Below are positions 1 to 5,922 of a stretch of 7,761 nucleotides of DNA, piece by piece. This stretch comes from Bacillota bacterium (GTDB lineage: Bacteria; Bacillota_A; Clostridia; Peptostreptococcales; Anaerovoracaceae), in assembly GCA_017547345.1 (NCBI GenBank), contig JAFYPY010000071.1, positions 1 to 7,761 of the forward strand, in the 5' to 3' direction. Each line of letters starts with the position of its first letter. Position 1 is the stretch's first letter. The position numbers and the translations under genes were made by a program. The notes below the pieces were generated by a model. The model did not search any database. It was given only the letters and a program-made list of their open reading frames with translations, and was not told where the DNA came from.

Positions 1-426
1 AGCTACAATTTCTGTAATTCTGCCTTCAGCCTTGCCATACTTGTCCGGATACTTGATGATTTTTGCTACCACCTTGTCTCCGTTTTGTGCATTTCTAAAG
101 AAATCTTTTTTGATAAAAATGTCATCAGGATTCTTCTTATCGTCTGGAATAACGAACCCAAATTTCTTATTTTTCTGGAAAGTCCCTATAACTTCTGTAT
201 AGTTTCTTTCTAGAACTTTAGTAACTATGCCTTCCTTTGACTTGTTCCATAAATATGGAGGAAGCAAATCCACTTCCACAAGGTCGCCATTCATGGCACC
301 ACCCATATTGGAAGGGCCTACAAAGATATCTTCATCATCTTCCTGCCTAACAAAACCGAATCCTCTGGCGTGTTTTTCAATTATGCCTGTATATATTTCG
401 CTTTTTCTTTTGTTTTTCTTACTCAT
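1..426 (-). CDS. rnr: Ribonuclease R, N-terminal part (runs off the left edge)
   Basis: This is the first 142 residues of a 3'-to-5' processive exoribonuclease of the RNase R (RNB/VacB) family, a cytoplasmic enzyme that degrades structured RNA and takes part in rRNA and tmRNA-linked quality control. Two successive OB-type cold-shock domains are visible. The first (about residues 12-60) has TGIIEKHARGFGFV, then DIFV and GAMNGDLVEV. The second (about 65-130) has GIVTKVLERN, KKFGFVIPDD, DIFI and AQNGDKVVAK. The catalytic RNB and S1 domains would lie outside the window. The start is the ATG at 424-426, which overlaps the stop of the upstream phosphopantetheinyl transferase gene as TAATG. No good ribosome binding site precedes it, so translational coupling is likely. 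Most RNase R proteins carry a helix-turn-helix of about 60-80 residues before the first cold-shock domain; here only a short lysine-rich leader (MSKKNKRKSEIY) is present. The upstream frame closes at a stop within about 30 codons and encodes no such domain. RNase R is much more likely than RNase II because of the doubled cold-shock signature. Confidence 0.9.
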   Translation of the reverse strand, partial: MSKKNKRKSEIYTGIIEKHARGFGFVRQEDDEDIFVGPSNMGGAMNGDLVEVDLLPPYLWNKSKEGIVTKVLERNYTEVIGTFQKNKKFGFVIPDDKKNPDDIFIKKDFFRNAQNGDKVVAKIIKYPDKYGKAEGRITEIVA

Positions 427-1016
427 TATAATTCTATAATATCCATTTCGCCTGCAAAGAATTCTTCTTCTGCGCAAACGCTTATCTTATACCCCTCTAA
501 TTTATATTCCTTTATGTGGCAAGCCACCTTTTCATCATTTTTCTTAATTGAGATACCTTCATCAAAACTCACTTCAAAGCTGTCAAGCCCCATAGCGAGT
601 CCCTTTTTTAGCATCTTAACAAAGCTTTCCTTGATTGTCCAAAGTCTAAAGAACTCTTCACTTCTACTATCTTCAGGAACCTTATCTATATATAAAACTT
701 CATTCTCACAAAAGTATCTTCTAGCAACCTTTATAGGTGCATTCTTTACTTTTTCTATGTCGCAACCAACAGCCGTATTGCTTGTTGCACATATAACATA
801 ATCACCTGAGTGGGATAGGTTATAACTTATATCTTCTCCATATGCATTCTGTGCATGCTTAAGAAGAAGCCCTGCGCCTAAGCTTTGTTTACGCCCATGT
901 GCTATTTTTATTCTTTTAATTTTATCTTTTCTCTCATCAGGCAAACCTTCCAGCACCTTTGGATTATCTAGGGCATCCGGTAAGTCTCTGATGTTTGATA
1001 TGAACACACGGACCAT
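426..1016 (-). CDS. Sfp-type 4'-phosphopantetheinyl transferase
   Basis: A 196-residue enzyme predicted to move the 4'-phosphopantetheine arm from coenzyme A to a serine of acyl, peptidyl or aryl carrier proteins in the cytoplasm. The family motifs appear in order: YNLSHSGDYVICA (65-77), VGCDIEKVK (83-91) and FFRLWTIKESFVK (122-134), followed by a conserved KKGLAMGLDSFEV stretch. The Mg-binding residues expected from Bacillus Sfp (D107, E109, E151) correspond to D86, E88 and E130 here, with identical spacing. The protein is about 30 residues shorter than Sfp (224), mostly at the N-terminus. The start is the ATG at 1014-1016, preceded by AGGAG with a 5 nt spacer; this site overlaps the stop of the NUDIX gene (TAGGAGAAACTATG). 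The stop overlaps the RNase R start by one base. No carrier protein, NRPS or PKS gene lies in the window, so the substrate is open: it may be the fatty-acid ACP if the genome lacks AcpS, or a remote biosynthetic cluster. Confidence 0.9.
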   Translation of the reverse strand: MVRVFISNIRDLPDALDNPKVLEGLPDERKDKIKRIKIAHGRKQSLGAGLLLKHAQNAYGEDISYNLSHSGDYVICATSNTAVGCDIEKVKNAPIKVARRYFCENEVLYIDKVPEDSRSEEFFRLWTIKESFVKMLKKGLAMGLDSFEVSFDEGISIKKNDEKVACHIKEYKLEGYKISVCAEEEFFAGEMDIIEL

Positions 1017-1024
1017 AGTTTCTC

Positions 1025-1582
1025 CTATCTTACCTGTGATAGTTTTTCGTTAAGCTTGCTATAAATATGTTCCTTGAACCATTCTTCTTTAGACGCTTCT
1101 ATTGCATCATCAAGTGTAAACCAACCAACCTGTGAGTTTTCATCAGGCTTTATTTTTAGCGACTCGCTATCATCAGCTTCAAGTAAATACGTTAGATTCA
1201 AATGAAGATGTGATGGAACATATTTGCCTTTTTTGTAATGGCCTGCTACCGCCAAAATCTCCAACGAGTAAATCTCTTCAGATATTGGTTTCACATTAGT
1301 TAGGCTACTTTCTTCTTTAACTTCCTTAATGGCGACTTTTAGCAAGTCTCTTTCACCATCCGCATGACCACCAAGCCAAGCCCATGAGTCATACAGATTG
1401 TGATATGCCATAAGGACCTTTTTTCTATCTTTATTTAAAACCCACGCAGAAGCCGTAAAATGGGCAGAAAGGTTGTCCCTTCCAAAGAGTTCTTCGCCAG
1501 CCTCTAATCTTCTTATAATTTCAATCTTATCTCGCTCTTCCTGCTCATTGTATGGATTGTATCTTCTTAATATCTCTATCAT
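1025..1582 (-). CDS. NUDIX hydrolase
   Basis: A 185-residue NUDIX-fold pyrophosphohydrolase; such enzymes cleave nucleoside diphosphates linked to another moiety using a divalent metal. The NUDIX box spans residues 71-94: it opens with GGHADGERDLL and closes with KEVKEESSL. The metal-binding glutamates of the REUXEE core are kept as E87, E90 and E91, while the usual Arg is Lys86 and the usual Gly is Ser93. The GGHADG opening shifts the first conserved Glu one position from the MutT pattern; I recall it from a common NUDIX subgroup with no assigned substrate. About 40 residues precede the fold, and an HLHLNLTYLLEA strand (126-137) follows the box. The start is the ATG at 1580-1582. The ribosome binding site is poor and the gap to the upstream stop is only 3 nt, so it is probably translated by coupling to the EIIC gene; the next Met, at residue 58, lies inside the fold. 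The substrate cannot be told from sequence. IPP isomerase is a less likely alternative. Confidence 0.85.
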   Translation of the reverse strand: MIEILRRYNPYNEQEERDKIEIIRRLEAGEELFGRDNLSAHFTASAWVLNKDRKKVLMAYHNLYDSWAWLGGHADGERDLLKVAIKEVKEESSLTNVKPISEEIYSLEILAVAGHYKKGKYVPSHLHLNLTYLLEADDSESLKIKPDENSQVGWFTLDDAIEASKEEWFKEHIYSKLNEKLSQVR

Positions 1583-1585
1583 TTT

Positions 1586-2641
1586 TTATACGTCTAGTTT
1601 CATATCTCCAAATTCGATCCAGCCTTTCTTTCTCATAAACTCAGATACTAATAGAGTAATGATTGCCGGTAGGATAATTTGGATTACTAAAATCTTAATA
1701 AGTACTATTGTTGGGTCTTCAAAGGCTGACATTGTTTCCATTGTCATGATCTGTCCAACAAGTCCTGCAGTACCCATACCAGATCCTGTGGCATTGTTTG
1801 TCATGTGCAGTACCATTGTTGATACTGGACCTAAGATTGCACTAGATACGATTGCCGGAACCCAAATAATAGGTTTTCTTACGATATTTGGTACCTGAAG
1901 CATTGAAGTACCGATGCCCTGGGCAATAAGGCCACCCATCTTGTTTTCTCTATAACTTGCAACTGCAAATCCTACCATGTTACAACAACATCCAACGGTT
2001 GCTGCACCTGCCGCAAGACCACCTAAATTTAGGATTACACCAAGAGCTGCTGAACTTATTGGTAAAGTTAGAATCATACCCATTAACACGGATACAATAA
2101 TTCCCATTAAGAAAGGCTGCTGCTCTGTACCCCAGTTAATCATCTGCCCTAATGCAAGCATGAACTGAGAAATAGGAGGCCCTAAGATTAGACCAACTAC
2201 AGAACCTGCTGCGATTGTAACTATAGGAGTTACCAAGATATCAACCTTTGTCTTTCCTGATACTAGATTACCTAGTTCAATTGCCACATATGCTGCAAGG
2301 AAAGCACCTAGTGGTTCCCCTGGACCTGCTAAAACGATTGCACCTTCAACTAACACAGTTCCTGCTAGTAATTTACTTGAAAAGGCACCTACCATACCTG
2401 CAATTGCTGCAGAAACAACTACTAGTGGGCTGCCTTTGAACTTACATGCAACGCCAACACCGATACCTGCACCCGTTAAGGCTGCTGCGACCTTACCCAA
2501 AAGGAAAATCATCCCACCGATGTCTCCGCCTACTAAATTGCCTACTTGCTGTATAATTGTACCAACAATCAAAGTAGCAAATAGCCCTTGTGCCATTCCT
2601 GTTAAACCATCAATAAAAATACGATTAAATAAATTCTTCAT
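1586..2641 (-). CDS. PfoR-like PTS_EIIC_2 family membrane protein
   Basis: A 351-residue, highly hydrophobic integral membrane protein that I assign to the PTS_EIIC_2 / PfoR family (named after a putative regulator of perfringolysin O in Clostridium perfringens and often annotated as a PTS sugar transporter IIC subunit). About nine or ten membrane segments are visible. Recognisable points are an amphipathic N-terminal helix (MKNLFNRIFIDGLTGMAQG), a GPGEPLGAF loop (106-114), VSGKTKVDILVTP (127-139), a GCCCNMVGFAV element with three consecutive cysteines (217-227) and a short polar C-terminus (EFGDMKLDV). The longer reading frame opens at a GTG (2665), but AAAGGAG at 2650-2656 sits 8 nt before the ATG at 2639-2641, so I place the start there. 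No IIA or IIB domain is fused or encoded nearby, so phosphotransferase-driven transport is not shown; it may act as a transporter or as a membrane regulator. It lies 34 nt behind the PII-like gene and 3 nt before the NUDIX gene. Confidence 0.8.
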   Translation of the reverse strand: MKNLFNRIFIDGLTGMAQGLFATLIVGTIIQQVGNLVGGDIGGMIFLLGKVAAALTGAGIGVGVACKFKGSPLVVVSAAIAGMVGAFSSKLLAGTVLVEGAIVLAGPGEPLGAFLAAYVAIELGNLVSGKTKVDILVTPIVTIAAGSVVGLILGPPISQFMLALGQMINWGTEQQPFLMGIIVSVLMGMILTLPISSAALGVILNLGGLAAGAATVGCCCNMVGFAVASYRENKMGGLIAQGIGTSMLQVPNIVRKPIIWVPAIVSSAILGPVSTMVLHMTNNATGSGMGTAGLVGQIMTMETMSAFEDPTIVLIKILVIQIILPAIITLLVSEFMRKKGWIEFGDMKLDV

Positions 2642-2649
2642 TTGTGCGT

Positions 2650-2656
2650 CTCCTTT
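2650..2656 (-). promoter_or_regulatory. Ribosome binding site that fixes the EIIC start
   Basis: On the minus strand this reads AAAGGAG, 8 nt before the ATG at 2639-2641. It lies inside the longer reading frame that opens with a GTG at 2665, and nothing comparable precedes that GTG. It therefore favours the shorter, 351-residue protein. Confidence 0.8.
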
Positions 2657-2675
2657 AAAAAACACTAACTAAAAC

Positions 2676-3377
2676 TTATTCTGGCATTTTTAGTCCAATC
2701 GCATGGCTCACTGGTAATGAGAAAACCATTGCCTGTGCCTTGCTTTCAAGACCCGCTTTTTCCATAATTGCTTTCATAATATGGTTTCTTCCTTGAGCAG
2801 GAGTAACCAAAAGATGAATTTCTTTTTCCTTTGCAATAGAGAAACCTAGGAACTTTTCTGTGTTTTCTACCCCAGTTCCTCTTCCCTTTATAACTGTGCC
2901 ACCTTTAGCCCCTGCGCCTCTTGCAGCATCCATTATCATATCCGAATAGCCTTCATTGGCAATAACGAAAATCATCTCGTAATCTGTTTTGATTGCCATA
3001 CGTTCCTCTCTTTCCACTTCATCAGACTTCTTTTCATTCAAGTCAATAGCTTGACCGTCCATAATATACTGAAGGCATCTCTTGCCACCCACACTGTTTA
3101 GCGGTATTGATGCCATTATCCCATTTCCAGGATAATCAATATATAATTTACGTTTTGCACTCTTAATCAAAGGAGCAATTCCTGTATTTGTCACTACGCC
3201 AAACACAATTATTTTCTCACTTGGACTAAGATAAAGATAGTCTAATACTTCTGGGGGAGCAGTTCCCTCTCCCATCAAGGCATATGTAGTGGCTACATTA
3301 TTATCATCGAATAGAGAAACGACTTTGTCTGATTTTTCTCTATCAGTTATGGCCATAACTAAATGTAAACCTTCCAT
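2676..3377 (-). CDS. Two-domain PII-like signalling protein (DUF1538-associated)
   Basis: A 233-residue soluble protein made of two PII-like (GlnB-type ferredoxin fold) units in tandem. The C-terminal unit (about 130-230) is the clearer one: MIFVIANEGYSDMIMDAARG, then GAKGGTVIKGRGTG (156-169), KEIHLLVTPAQG (185-196) and a closing FSLPVSHAIGL. The N-terminal unit (about 1-105) keeps the same order in weaker form: HLVMAITDREKSDKVVSLF, YALMGEGTAPPEVLD, EKIIVFGVV. A charged linker (about 112-128) joins them. PII proteins report energy, nitrogen or nucleotide status by binding ATP, ADP or 2-oxoglutarate between subunits and then gripping a partner, often a membrane transporter. The gene starts 12 nt after DUF1538 with a strong AAGGAGG site 6 nt before the ATG, an arrangement seen repeatedly for DUF1538 proteins, which makes the DUF1538 protein the likely partner. 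The canonical uridylylated T-loop tyrosine is not evident, so regulation by ligand rather than by modification is my inference. Which ligand binds is unknown. Confidence 0.85.
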   Translation of the reverse strand: MEGLHLVMAITDREKSDKVVSLFDDNNVATTYALMGEGTAPPEVLDYLYLSPSEKIIVFGVVTNTGIAPLIKSAKRKLYIDYPGNGIMASIPLNSVGGKRCLQYIMDGQAIDLNEKKSDEVEREERMAIKTDYEMIFVIANEGYSDMIMDAARGAGAKGGTVIKGRGTGVENTEKFLGFSIAKEKEIHLLVTPAQGRNHIMKAIMEKAGLESKAQAMVFSLPVSHAIGLKMPE

Positions 3378-3383
3378 ATCGTT

Positions 3384-3390
3384 CCTCCTT
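3384..3390 (-). promoter_or_regulatory. Strong ribosome binding site of the PII-like gene
   Basis: Reads AAGGAGG on the minus strand, 6 nt before the ATG at 3375-3377, and overlaps the last base of the DUF1538 stop codon (TAAAGGAGG). It is one of the best matches to the anti-Shine-Dalgarno sequence in the window, consistent with a soluble regulator being made in excess of its membrane partner. Confidence 0.75.
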
Positions 3391-4919
3391 TATACTTCAA
3401 TAATATCTTCATCAGTATAGATACTGATATCTTCTTGCATCTTATGTCTAATTTCTTCTTCCTTCTTGCTCTTAATCTTATGAACAACCCCTAGAATTTG
3501 GATAGTTATAAGTGGAGTCATCGCGACCATCGCAACCACGCCAAAAGCATCTGTAACAATTCTATCAAGTCCTCCGATTGATTCGCATGCCCCCATTGCA
3601 AACGGAAGCAAGAATGTGGCAGTCATTGGACCGGAGGCTACACCACCTGAGTCAAAAGCAATCGCAGTAAAAATCTTTGGCGATATAAATGTTAATCCAA
3701 GCGCTATTGCATACCCTGGAATCAAGAAATACATTACCGAAATGCCTGTAATTACTCTAATCATCGCAAGTGCTAATGAACAAGCGACACCAATAGATAA
3801 TGAAAGCCCCATGGCTCTTGCTGGAATAGATCCTGCTGTTATTGTTTCAACCTGCTTGTTTAATACATGCACTGCTGGTTCTGCATCTACAATAAAGTAA
3901 CCAATTAGCATTGCAAGCGGAATTAAAATCCAGTAGTAATCTGCGCTACCTATCATCTTTCCAATGTAATTACCAACAGGCATGAATCCAACGTTAACAC
4001 CAGTCAAGAATAATACAAGCCCTAGATATGTAAATACCAGTCCTACAGTTATTCTTGTTAATGCTCTTTGACCTAACTTAAATACAAATAGATTAAATAA
4101 TAAAAAGAACGCAATAATCGGTGCTAGCGCTAAAGCAACCTCATACATGTAATGTGGGATTGCCTCTAAGAACAAATATATACTGTCTTTAGAAGTCTCT
4201 GTATAAGGGATTTCTACCGGTATATATGTACCCTGCGCTGGGTATACAAGACCTAAAACTAATACTGCAATGATAGGTCCAATTGAACCCAAAGCAACTA
4301 AACCGAAACTGTCGTCTCCTGCGTGTCTGTCGCTTCGTATAGACGAAACCCCTACACCAAGGGCCATAATAAATGGAACTGTCATAGGACCAGTTGTAAC
4401 ACCGCCTGAATCAAAGGCTACAGCCCAAAAGGCTTTAGGAACCTGCGTTGCAAGTAAGAAAGCACATCCATAAAAACCAAGTAATAACCAGGATAAGCTA
4501 ATCCCAATCAAGATACGAAGCATGGCTATCACAAGGAAAACACCTACACCAAGGGCTACTGACCAAATGATTACAGCATTTGGTATCGTTGGCACTTGAT
4601 TAGCAAGAACCTGTAAGTCCGGTTCAGAAATTGTAATTATTACACCAAGCAAAAAGCTGACAAGCACAATTACCCAAACTTTTTTGGATTTAGTTATGCA
4701 CGCACCAACTTTATTACCAATAGGCATCATAGCCGTGTCTGCGCCAAGTGTAAAAAATGCCATACCTACTATAAGCATGGCAACACCAAAAGAGAAGGAT
4801 ACTAACATGCTATTTGAAATTGGTGTTATGGTAAAACATAAAAGAAGCACAATAATCGTAATTGGTATTACAGATGTCGCTGCCTCTTTCAGTTTTTCTT
4901 CAAGTAACCCTTTACTCAA
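3390..4919 (-). CDS. DUF1538 membrane protein with two DUF1538 repeats
   Basis: A 509-residue polytopic membrane protein consisting of two homologous halves (about 40-222 and 288-475), each a DUF1538 domain. Three landmarks repeat in the same order: PIGNK at 66-70 and PVGNY at 314-318; EPDLQVLANQV at 99-109 and EPAVHVLNKQV at 347-357; AFDSGGVTTGPMT at 168-180 and AFDSGGVASGPMT at 421-433. Such paired half-molecules are typical of secondary transporters. From memory, a two-gene DUF1538 pair (UmpAB) from a Halomonas species was reported to have Na+/H+ antiport activity, so cation transport is a reasonable but unproven guess. Here both halves are fused in one chain. The C-terminal 30 residues are charged and probably cytoplasmic, a possible docking site for the PII-like protein encoded immediately downstream. 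The start is TTG at 4917-4919, supported by AAAGGAG 9 nt upstream; no in-frame Met occurs before residue 38, inside the first conserved region. Confidence 0.88.
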   Translation of the reverse strand: MSKGLLEEKLKEAATSVIPITIIVLLLCFTITPISNSMLVSFSFGVAMLIVGMAFFTLGADTAMMPIGNKVGACITKSKKVWVIVLVSFLLGVIITISEPDLQVLANQVPTIPNAVIIWSVALGVGVFLVIAMLRILIGISLSWLLLGFYGCAFLLATQVPKAFWAVAFDSGGVTTGPMTVPFIMALGVGVSSIRSDRHAGDDSFGLVALGSIGPIIAVLVLGLVYPAQGTYIPVEIPYTETSKDSIYLFLEAIPHYMYEVALALAPIIAFFLLFNLFVFKLGQRALTRITVGLVFTYLGLVLFLTGVNVGFMPVGNYIGKMIGSADYYWILIPLAMLIGYFIVDAEPAVHVLNKQVETITAGSIPARAMGLSLSIGVACSLALAMIRVITGISVMYFLIPGYAIALGLTFISPKIFTAIAFDSGGVASGPMTATFLLPFAMGACESIGGLDRIVTDAFGVVAMVAMTPLITIQILGVVHKIKSKKEEEIRHKMQEDISIYTDEDIIEV

Positions 4920-4928
4920 AACTGTTTT

Positions 4929-4935
4929 CTCCTTT
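4929..4935 (-). promoter_or_regulatory. Ribosome binding site that supports a TTG start
   Basis: AAAGGAG on the minus strand, 9 nt before the TTG at 4917-4919, within the 31 nt gap after the LysO gene. It is the main support for the rare TTG start of the DUF1538 gene; a purine-rich stretch (AAAAGGAAAGGAG) extends the match upstream. Confidence 0.75.
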
Positions 4936-4950
4936 CCTTTTATTTGTTTT

Positions 4951-5922
4951 TTATAAGAATAGTGGCACTAAAAATGCTACTGATAGGGATAACGCAAGCC
5001 CTGATATAAATGAATATACAGCAACTGTACCACTTGTTGAACGCTCAACAATTGGAAGGCAAACGTCCATACCTGGCGCTCCAGGAAGAGCTATTGCTTC
5101 CACATACCCTACATATCTTGCTACAATAGGAACTAATATAATGGAAAAGACTTCTCTCATTACGTTGTGCATAAAGGAGATAGCTCCCGCTGTCATATAT
5201 CCAGCATCCATTAAAATACCTGCACCTAGTGAATACCAACCAAATCCACAGCCTATAGCTAAGCTTTCCCCCATTGAAACTGGAAGTAATACTGAACATA
5301 CAACGGCACCTGCCATAGTTCCTAGCGCCACAGCCACAGGAAGTGCTAATATTCTTAGCCCTGCATTTTTAAAATTATTAATAACTTGACCTTCAATGCC
5401 AAGGTCTAAACCTACAAAGATTAGTAAAACACATAGACCTATTGTAATCGCAAGTGAAAGTCCTGCTTCAAATGCCGCTTCGTTTGTGAAAATCATTCCA
5501 CATACAAAGTAACCTGCAAGAATCCCTGCGACAACTCCACCTACAATAAGTAGCGTCATCTTATCTATCTTGCCACCTACTTGTTTTTCCTTTTGCGCGC
5601 CTTCGCTTGCTGAAACCTCTGCAGTCTTAACCACAAGACCATATCTATTCATCTTAAGAAATCTTCTTACTATAGATACTGCAAGTGCAGACATAAACAA
5701 AATAACTAGAGTGTAAATTGCAGAATAGATTCCATAAGAAGCAAGATTACTAACAATCTGTTCATTGGAACCAATACGTATTCCCATTATGAACACCAAG
5801 GCAATTACAGAAGCACTCTGTGCAGTTCCTACCCAGCCAAGCTTATTTTTAACTTTTCGAAGTGGGATACCTAGTACATATCCCACAACGCAAAAGCTTA
5901 AATACATTATTACATCTGACAT
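4951..5922 (-). CDS. lysO: LysO-family exporter (lysine exporter homologue)
   Basis: A 323-residue inner-membrane protein of the LysO (YbjE, DUF340) family; the E. coli member exports L-lysine and toxic analogues such as thialysine. About eight or nine hydrophobic segments are visible, with one polar insert at about 98-120. The family signatures lie in the C-terminal half: LIFVGLDLG (167-175), GFGWYSLGAG (226-235), NVMREVFSII (253-262) and PGAPGMDVCLPIVERST (280-296), which together make the family assignment strong. E. coli LysO has about 299 residues; the extra length here is in the central polar insert. The ATG at 5920-5922 directly follows the stop of the ABC-F gene (TAAATG), and its ribosome binding site GGAG lies 8 nt upstream inside the end of that gene, so translation is probably coupled. 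The true substrate may be lysine, ornithine or another cationic amino acid. No lysine riboswitch is seen, and the short junctions leave no room for one. Confidence 0.87.
   Translation of the reverse strand: MSDVIMYLSFCVVGYVLGIPLRKVKNKLGWVGTAQSASVIALVFIMGIRIGSNEQIVSNLASYGIYSAIYTLVILFMSALAVSIVRRFLKMNRYGLVVKTAEVSASEGAQKEKQVGGKIDKMTLLIVGGVVAGILAGYFVCGMIFTNEAAFEAGLSLAITIGLCVLLIFVGLDLGIEGQVINNFKNAGLRILALPVAVALGTMAGAVVCSVLLPVSMGESLAIGCGFGWYSLGAGILMDAGYMTAGAISFMHNVMREVFSIILVPIVARYVGYVEAIALPGAPGMDVCLPIVERSTSGTVAVYSFISGLALSLSVAFLVPLFL

Noticed and set aside
227..801. Plus-strand reading frames rich in Ser, Phe and Leu
   Set aside because: They lie antisense to RNase R and the phosphopantetheinyl transferase, both of which have full family motifs; composition is that of a reverse-strand shadow and no ribosome binding site is seen.
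2642..2665. Longer EIIC start at the GTG (2663-2665), adding eight residues
   Set aside because: The added codons contain the ribosome binding site AAAGGAG that serves the ATG at 2639-2641; nothing similar precedes the GTG, and the family starts with the amphipathic helix at the ATG.
4862..5389. Plus-strand reading frame of 175 codons across the LysO-DUF1538 junction
   Set aside because: It is antisense to two well-supported genes, spans their junction, and is low in complexity; there is no family resemblance.
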